DNA of 32,007 nt from Gammaproteobacteria bacterium (lineage in GTDB: Bacteria > Pseudomonadota > Gammaproteobacteria > SZUA-229): NCBI GenBank assembly GCA_026195255.1, contig JAPHSS010000005.1, positions 1 to 32,007 of the forward strand, in the 5' to 3' direction. Below the pieces are notes generated by a model. The model did no database searches and was not told the DNA's origin. It saw nothing but the letters and a program-made list of their open reading frames with translations. Position numbers and translations under genes: made by a program. Of this stretch, positions 26,750 through 32,007 are shown one piece after another; the stretch's first letter is position 1, and the number at the start of each line of letters is the position of its first letter.

Positions 26750-26776
26750 AAATATAATTAATGCTTATTATACATA

Positions 26777-28171
26777 TTAATTGATATTAAATAATTTGCC
26801 TTCTTTAATTACCTGCTTTACCTTTTCAGGTACTTTACTCTCCCACTCACTATTTCCATTCTTAATATTATCTAACACCTCATGAGAGTGTATACACAAA
26901 AATTCTTCATTTACTGTATTTAGTGGAGAAATAAAATCATTCTCAAGCAAATACTGATATAAGTGTTTTAAATTTTCTTCAGGTTCAAAATTTTCCGTAT
27001 TGGTTATTTGGCTAGTTTCTAAATTATTACAGGGCGAAACATAAAGACGTAAATCATATTTAAACAACCTGCCAAAAGCTTCAAGTATTCCACCCGGCAG
27101 GTTATCATAATATTTTTCATTGAATATTTCTTTAAGAGTTGGAATCCCCAGAGCTATTGCCATAGGCCTTTGTGTGCATCTGAATAAATAATCAGCGAGT
27201 TTATAGTATTCACCCATATTAGAGATAAGTACATTTTTACCTAATGCACATAAAATATTAGCCCTTTGTAAAAAATCTTCCGCATTTATATCTTTACCGT
27301 CTTTTAAGTTATGTAGTGTCATTTCAGAAATAACCACCAGCTCCTGTTCCTCTATCGCGTGATCACTTAAAAACATTTTTTGCGCACAATCAAGCATATC
27401 CATGGTTAACAATGTTGGTGGGTTAAAGCGGCTTCTTTCAATTAATACTGCTTTTTTATACAGGATGTCAGCCGGATGAACGATTTCACCATTAGCATTA
27501 AACATAGCCCCATGAGTCATACCTAATTCAACTAACCTTAGAGCCATTAACCTGTTATCAACATTCTCAAATGCCGGGCCTGAAAAATCAACCATATCAA
27601 TTTCGAGTAAGTCAGGTGACAAATCATCCATTAAAGATTTAAGTAAACTTAAAGGATCATCAAAATAATGCAATGCTGCATAAATAAGGTTAACCCCCAG
27701 AATTCCTAACGTTTCCTGATCCTGGATACTTTTTTTGCCCTGCAGATGAACATGTAAATCTATTTGTGATGGTTCACTACAGGCGGTACTTTGAAATTTG
27801 ACCCCCATCCAGCCCTGCCCATCTAAATCTCTTGAAAAGCTACGTGAGGCAACAGTATTAGCAAAAGAAAAAAATGTACTTTCAGCGCCTCTCTTATTAC
27901 CCAGGCGTTCAATAATAAGATTGTATTCAAGCTCGAGCATAGCGCTTAAGCGGTCTCGACTAACGTAACGTGACGATTCTCCATAAATTGAGTCACTAAA
28001 CTGCATATCATAGGCAGAAATTGCTTTTGCAATAGTGCCTGCAGCTCCACCTACTCTAAAAAACCACCTGGCTGTTTCCTGACCAGCTCCAATTTCGGCT
28101 ATTGTGCCATACTGGCCTTTATCAAGATTTATAGAAAGTGCTTTTTGATGAATGTCAGATATTTTATCCAC
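26777..28171 (-). CDS. Large conserved protein of uncertain function
   Basis: A 464-residue soluble protein with no signal peptide or membrane helix. The start (DKISDIHQKALSINLDKGQYG) and the motif EIGAGQETARWFFRVGGAAGT near 26-46 belong to a family that I recall as widespread in bacteria and carrying inconsistent database names (nicotinate-nucleotide adenylyltransferase, TonB receptor), none of which this sequence supports by motif. Another conserved-looking stretch is LGVNLIYAALHYFDDP (near 156-172). The start is GTG at 28169-28171, since no other start exists for about 60 codons. Its ribosome binding site AGGA lies in the arm of a perfect hairpin (28181-28206). Confidence 0.75.
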   Translation of the reverse strand: MDKISDIHQKALSINLDKGQYGTIAEIGAGQETARWFFRVGGAAGTIAKAISAYDMQFSDSIYGESSRYVSRDRLSAMLELEYNLIIERLGNKRGAESTFFSFANTVASRSFSRDLDGQGWMGVKFQSTACSEPSQIDLHVHLQGKKSIQDQETLGILGVNLIYAALHYFDDPLSLLKSLMDDLSPDLLEIDMVDFSGPAFENVDNRLMALRLVELGMTHGAMFNANGEIVHPADILYKKAVLIERSRFNPPTLLTMDMLDCAQKMFLSDHAIEEQELVVISEMTLHNLKDGKDINAEDFLQRANILCALGKNVLISNMGEYYKLADYLFRCTQRPMAIALGIPTLKEIFNEKYYDNLPGGILEAFGRLFKYDLRLYVSPCNNLETSQITNTENFEPEENLKHLYQYLLENDFISPLNTVNEEFLCIHSHEVLDNIKNGNSEWESKVPEKVKQVIKEGKLFNIN

Positions 28172-28180
28172 GTAAGGAAT

Positions 28181-28206
28181 TCCTGATTATTATTATATAA
28201 TCAGGA
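28181..28206 (-). promoter_or_regulatory. Hairpin covering the ribosome binding site of the 464-residue protein
   Basis: Arms TCCTGATTAT (28181-28190) and ATAATCAGGA (28197-28206) are exact complements with a six-base loop. In the minus-strand transcript the second arm ends in CAGGA, nine bases before the GTG start, so the stem would hide the ribosome binding site. Right after it, AGGAATTCCT (28175-28184) is a palindrome that could compete for pairing. Confidence 0.5.
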
Positions 28207-28255
28207 GTATAGACACTTTTAAATTAAAGTATGGCGGATTCTGGCTAAGCTTAAG

Positions 28256-28777
28256 TTACGCTTTAACCTTTAGATTATTATTAGTATCACGACTATTTGA
28301 TATCAGTTCTTCATTAGCGTAATTTATAGATGACTTACTTAACCTGTCATAAAGCACAACATTAACGGTAGCGGCCAGGTTCATACAGCCAATTGTAGGG
28401 ATATATACTACCGAATCTGCGCTATCTATTATTTCCTGACTGAGCGTGCCGTCTTCAGGTCCAAAGATATACATAACGTTATCAGGATGTTTAAATTCAG
28501 GTAAAGGTATAGCACCTTGTGCAAATTCAACACATACAATTTGCATTTTCCCGGTCACCTGATCAAACAGGTCATCAACACTGTTTACAGGAATGCTCAA
28601 ACTAACATCTCTGTTGATTTTTGCAAAACCTGGATTTAATTTTAAAGCTCGTGGATAACGCGAGCCCGTATAATAAATTGAATCAACACGGTAATTTCCA
28701 GCTGCACGTCTTACAGAATTAACATTATCAGGGCTTTTAGGGTTACTCAGCCCAATACTGACTATTGTATTATTCAT
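28256..28777 (-). CDS. SpoU/TrmH-family RNA 2'-O-methyltransferase
   Basis: A 173-residue single-domain SPOUT methyltransferase without extra RNA-binding domain. Motif 1 (SNPKSPDNVNSVRRAAGNY, 11-29), motif 2 (FGPEDGTLSQE, 105-115) and motif 3 (IPTIGCMNLAATVNVVLYDR, 126-145) form the S-adenosylmethionine-binding knot. In motif 3 the usual SLN of TrmL/TrmH is CMN, so the branch is somewhat divergent. Substrate is probably a tRNA or rRNA nucleotide, not determinable here. It precedes the 464-residue protein by 84 bases on the same strand. Confidence 0.88.
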   Translation of the reverse strand: MNNTIVSIGLSNPKSPDNVNSVRRAAGNYRVDSIYYTGSRYPRALKLNPGFAKINRDVSLSIPVNSVDDLFDQVTGKMQIVCVEFAQGAIPLPEFKHPDNVMYIFGPEDGTLSQEIIDSADSVVYIPTIGCMNLAATVNVVLYDRLSKSSINYANEELISNSRDTNNNLKVKA

Positions 28778-28868
28778 CTGGTTTTACTTAATTGATTTGA
28801 ATGTTCATTACAGGTGTTTTAACAAAGACCCCCTGTTAATGAAATATTTTGAAATACTATATGGTTAT

Positions 28869-29726
28869 CTAAACTGAAACTTCATCACCATTGATGCGTA
28901 TTAAACGTTCTTGCTCTTCTTCCCATGCGGCTTTTATTTCCTGCAATACCGTATCAACATCCGCTTCCTGCTCATTCTCCTCAAAAAGCCCTGTCAATTC
29001 AGTATCAGGGTGTAACTCTCCATTTTCATACAGATTCCAGATTTCCTGAGCATATTTACTTAGCTTTAATTCAGGTGCAAATAAAGAATAATAACTGGTA
29101 ATTTTATTTACATCACGCGTCAACATACGTTCGGCATGATTATTTGCCGCTGCATCAACCGCTTGTGGTAAATCGATAATGACCGGCCCTGCGCCATCAA
29201 CTAGAACATTAAATTCTGATAGATCCCCATGAACTAAACCAGCGCATAACATACGGGTTATATACTGCATCACAACATGATGATCTTCAATTGCATGCTC
29301 TGCAGACATCTCAACATCACCGAGACGTGGCGCTACATCACCGTCTTCATCGGTGATTAGCTCCATAAGTAATACTCCATCGACACAGCCATAAGGTTCT
29401 GGCACACGAACACCGGCTGCTGCTAAACGATATAATGCGTCTACTTCTGCAGTTTGCCAGGTTTGCTCCTGTTCCTGACGTCCAAATTTTGAGCTCTTGC
29501 CCATTGCACGGGCTCGTCGACTATTACGTACCTTGCGACCTTCCTGATATTCAGAGGCTTTTTTAAAGCTACGCTGATTAGCTTCTTTATAAACTTTTGC
29601 ACAGCGAACCTCTGAACCACAGCGAACAACGTATACAGTTGCCTCTTTGCCACTCATTAACTGATGTATTACTTCATCCACCAGACCATCTTCGACCAGT
29701 GACTTTAAACGTTTAGGCGTTTTCAT
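28869..29726 (-). CDS. RIO1-type serine protein kinase
   Basis: A 285-residue RIO kinase. The ATP loop SGKEATVY is at 25-32, the ATP-anchoring lysine is Lys44 (CAKVYK), the catalytic loop HGDLSEFNVL begins at 166 and the metal-binding IDLPQ is at 184-188. The insert at 53-90 rich in Arg and Lys (GRKVRNSRRARAMGK) is typical of this bacterial form. RIO kinases in eukaryotes and archaea act in ribosome maturation; the role in bacteria is poorly defined. All catalytic residues are present. The gene is divergent from the RND operon. Confidence 0.93.
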   Translation of the reverse strand: MKTPKRLKSLVEDGLVDEVIHQLMSGKEATVYVVRCGSEVRCAKVYKEANQRSFKKASEYQEGRKVRNSRRARAMGKSSKFGRQEQEQTWQTAEVDALYRLAAAGVRVPEPYGCVDGVLLMELITDEDGDVAPRLGDVEMSAEHAIEDHHVVMQYITRMLCAGLVHGDLSEFNVLVDGAGPVIIDLPQAVDAAANNHAERMLTRDVNKITSYYSLFAPELKLSKYAQEIWNLYENGELHPDTELTGLFEENEQEADVDTVLQEIKAAWEEEQERLIRINGDEVSV

Positions 29727-29872
29727 GGGGCTTTTATACCTTAGTTACACATAGGATGAAATAACTTCCTACAAAGATTGCGGATGAATTAGTTATATTA
29801 GCCATATTTTCGCGTTTTCTCGTTAGTTATGTGCAAATTTTAAGTTATATTATGATAAAAGTAGCACTATTG

Positions 29873-29900
29873 AATATATTAGATTGTGCTAATATATTAG
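29873..29900. repeat. Twin AATATATTAG sites before the efflux operon
   Basis: AATATATTAG occurs at 29873-29882 and 29891-29900, 18 bases apart. The second copy is part of the perfect 12-base palindrome CTAATATATTAG (29889-29900). They lie about 90-130 bases before the membrane fusion protein start, where a regulator of the efflux operon might bind; no regulator gene is adjacent. AT-rich chance is possible. Confidence 0.35.
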
Positions 29901-29988
29901 TTTATTGAACTTTATACTAGAATTGTACATAGCAAAAGTTACATGAGCCCAGGTTATCAACGCTGAATGTGTAAAACATCTAATTTTA

Positions 29989-31038
29989 ATGAGAAGCCCT
30001 ATGCCAATGGTTAACCTTCATCCACATCCACTGCTTTACATAATAATGACTAGCTTTATCTATGTAACAAGCAGTTACGCGACGCCAGAAATAAAACAGG
30101 CAGACACCAGAATAGACCTGGAAACAGCCAGGGTCATCTATCACGATATTCAACAAACACGTGTTTTAGATGCGTTAGTTGAGGCCGTAAATAAAGCAAC
30201 TGTCTCAGCACAGACATCTGGGCGGGTTAGTAAAATTTATTTTGATGTAAATGATTACGCTAAAAAAGGCGATGTTTTACTTCGTCTACGGGATAAAGAT
30301 CAGCAAGCAAAACTAAAAGTTACACAAGCGGATTACAATCAGGCCCTGACCGAATTTAATCGGGCACAGGAATTATACACTAAAAAGTTAATTGCCAGAT
30401 CGATTGTTGATAAAGCAGAGTCTGTACTTAAATCGACATCAGCAAGACTTGAACAGGCTCAGGAAAACCTGGAGCACACTGTCGTCAGGGCCCCTTACAG
30501 TGGCATTATGGTAAAACGTCATATTGAAGCAGGTGAAACAGCGCAACCCGGAGCAGCTCTTTTTACCGGCTTATCTCTTGAGAGTTTACGAGTAGCGGTC
30601 AATTTGCCCCAGGACATCATTAATCAGGTTAGATTACATAAAAGCGCACGAATTAGATTAATTGACAACGAAAATAAAATTCTGACAAGCTCATCAATGA
30701 CCATCAGCCCTTACGCCGATGCAGATAGTCATACATTTCTAGTGAGAGTTAACTTACCAGAAGGTGATCACAAACTTTATCCCGGTATGGCCGTAAAAGT
30801 CGAATTCATATTAGGTTCTAACAAAGTATTAATGGTTCCTGCTTCTTCAATTATTCATAGAAGCGAAGTGACTGCTGTTTATGTTATGGATGATAATCAA
30901 AAACTTACAATGAGACAAATACGCGCAGGTTCAACTACTGATGACAATCTGGTAGAAGTTCTTGCTGGTTTATCTGAAAATGAACAAGTTACACTTGACC
31001 CGATAAGTGCAGTTAGATATTTAAAAGAGCAGCAATAA
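29989..31038 (+). CDS. RND efflux periplasmic adaptor (membrane fusion protein)
   Basis: A 349-residue HlyD/AcrA-type adaptor that links an inner-membrane RND pump to an outer-membrane channel. A signal peptide is present (ending TSSYA near residue 31). Then come the first lipoyl half (ATVSAQTSGRVSKIYFDVND), an alpha-hairpin (about 100-150), the second lipoyl half (TVVRAPYSGIMVKRHIEAGE) and a beta-barrel plus membrane-proximal domain. The ATG at 29989 gives MRSPMPMV; an ATG at 30001 preceded by GAGAAG looks the better start and would shorten the protein by four residues. No lipid-attachment cysteine is present. The pump gene follows after 57 bases. Confidence 0.92.
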   Translation: MRSPMPMVNLHPHPLLYIIMTSFIYVTSSYATPEIKQADTRIDLETARVIYHDIQQTRVLDALVEAVNKATVSAQTSGRVSKIYFDVNDYAKKGDVLLRLRDKDQQAKLKVTQADYNQALTEFNRAQELYTKKLIARSIVDKAESVLKSTSARLEQAQENLEHTVVRAPYSGIMVKRHIEAGETAQPGAALFTGLSLESLRVAVNLPQDIINQVRLHKSARIRLIDNENKILTSSSMTISPYADADSHTFLVRVNLPEGDHKLYPGMAVKVEFILGSNKVLMVPASSIIHRSEVTAVYVMDDNQKLTMRQIRAGSTTDDNLVEVLAGLSENEQVTLDPISAVRYLKEQQ

Positions 31039-31095
31039 CTGAATACTTTTAAATAATAATATAATTTTACGCATACTTTATACGAGTAGTTATTA

Positions 31096-32007
31096 ATGAA
31101 TTCTAAATTAGGTATATCAGGCACGGTTGCGAAATATTTTCTTAATACTGAAATTACGCCTCTATTAGCCATACTTGGTTTCCTAATTGGTGTATACGCA
31201 GTTATGGTTACACCTCGTGAGGAAGAGCCTCAGATAGATGTAACTTTTGCAAATATATTCATTGCTTTTCCTGGTGCATCTGCCAGTGATGTTGAACAAC
31301 TAGTCAGTATACCCGCCGAACAGGTCTTGTCAGAAATTGAAGGTATAAAACATATCTACTCTGTTTCTAAACCAGGTATGTCAGCACTAACAGTTCAATT
31401 TAAAGTCGGTAAAGATCGTACCCAGTCAATCGTACGTTTATATAATGCTATATATTCAAATCAGGACTGGCTACCCCCGGGTTTAGGCGTTGCACAACCT
31501 ATTATAAAACCAAAAGGTATTGACGATGTTCCCATAATTACTTTAACTTTATGGACTCAGAATCAGCAAAAGGGGCGTTATGAACTAACTCAGGTCGCTC
31601 ACTCCATAGAAGCCGAATTAAAAAGAGTTCCAGGAACGCGAGAAATTTATACCATTGGAGAAGCTAACGACATAGTTAAATTAGTTTTAAATGCCTCAGC
31701 ACTCGCAGCATATAATTTATCAGTTAATGATTTACGTAATGCACTACAACTGGGTAACATTTCAGAAAAATCTGGTCACCTTATTGCCGATAATAAACAG
31801 ATAGAAGTTCAAAGTGGACAATTTTTAAGTTCAGTTACAGAAGTTAAAAATCTCGTTGTCGGCATACAAAATAACAAAGCCATATATTTAAGAGATGTAG
31901 CAGAAATTCAACGTGGTGCTGACCAACCAGAGCAATATAGCTGGTTTGGCGTAGGTGCTGCTTCCAGTTTACATAACAGACAAATAAAAGGTGAATTCCC
32001 TTCAGTA
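31096..32007 (+). CDS. RND efflux inner-membrane pump, N-terminal part
   Basis: An open frame of 304 codons from the ATG at 31096 to the right edge without a stop. It starts MNSKLGISGTVAKYFLNTEI, has the first membrane helix (LLAILGFLIGVYAVMV) and continues into the pore domain with TPREEEPQI and IAFPGASASDVEQLVSIPAEQ, as in AcrB/HAE-1-type pumps. A full pump has about 1000-1050 residues, so roughly a third is visible. The TPREEEPQI form is common in a group of uncharacterised RND pumps; the substrate cannot be deduced. It is cotranscribed with the adaptor. Confidence 0.92.
   Translation, partial: MNSKLGISGTVAKYFLNTEITPLLAILGFLIGVYAVMVTPREEEPQIDVTFANIFIAFPGASASDVEQLVSIPAEQVLSEIEGIKHIYSVSKPGMSALTVQFKVGKDRTQSIVRLYNAIYSNQDWLPPGLGVAQPIIKPKGIDDVPIITLTLWTQNQQKGRYELTQVAHSIEAELKRVPGTREIYTIGEANDIVKLVLNASALAAYNLSVNDLRNALQLGNISEKSGHLIADNKQIEVQSGQFLSSVTEVKNLVVGIQNNKAIYLRDVAEIQRGADQPEQYSWFGVGAASSLHNRQIKGEFPSV

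Noticed and set aside
28806-28841. Imperfect hairpin (CATTACAGG with CCTGTTAATG) between the RIO kinase and methyltransferase genes
   Set aside because: One base bulges, and no T-run follows on the minus strand, so it is not convincing as a terminator.

Overview
The window reads as chromosomal DNA of a low-GC, Gram-negative bacterium, most likely a marine or sediment gammaproteobacterium. Supporting signs are nagZ, ispF, a YqiA-type esterase, a bacterial RIO kinase, RND efflux genes, lipoprotein and Tat signals, and a clade I (Tat-exported) nitrous oxide reductase with nosR. I cannot place it more precisely from the sequence alone. No insertion sequence, prophage, CRISPR array, rRNA or tRNA was recognised.

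Layout. 1-4709 (minus strand) holds housekeeping genes: the N-terminal part of an MscS-type channel, nagZ, a YqiA-like esterase, ispF and an ABC exporter. 4822-11642 (minus) is a tightly overlapping seven-gene operon, read RDD protein, SpoIIM-like protein, unnamed membrane protein, DUF4129 protein, DUF4350 protein, MoxR AAA+ ATPase, DUF58 protein; it looks like one membrane-associated MoxR machine. 11643-12428 is a gene-poor stretch with inverted repeats and a small DUF1289 gene. 12429-16232 holds a degenerate acyl-carrier-like small protein, a secreted metallo-beta-lactamase-fold hydrolase and an unusual exported DUF255 (thioredoxin-like) protein.

16242-24320 (minus) is a complete nosRZDFYL set, enough for N2O respiration; no nitrate, nitrite or NO reductase gene is visible here. 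A DNR/FNR-like box lies between nosR and a divergent gene (24506-25450) that encodes two tandem ferritin-like domains, the first with a full di-iron ligand set and the second lacking it. I consider this gene and its shared promoter region the most interesting item in the window.

25447-29726 (minus) carries a membrane diguanylate cyclase, a large conserved protein of uncertain function, a SpoU/TrmH-type methyltransferase and a RIO kinase. 29989-32007 (plus) starts an RND efflux operon: a membrane fusion protein, then the inner-membrane pump, which is cut by the window edge.

Several predicted starts are not ATG (nosR TTG, nosD TTG, DUF58 GTG, the 464-residue protein GTG, the 263-residue membrane protein GTG). 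Two genes (DUF1289 and the 464-residue protein) have perfect hairpins overlapping their likely ribosome binding sites.
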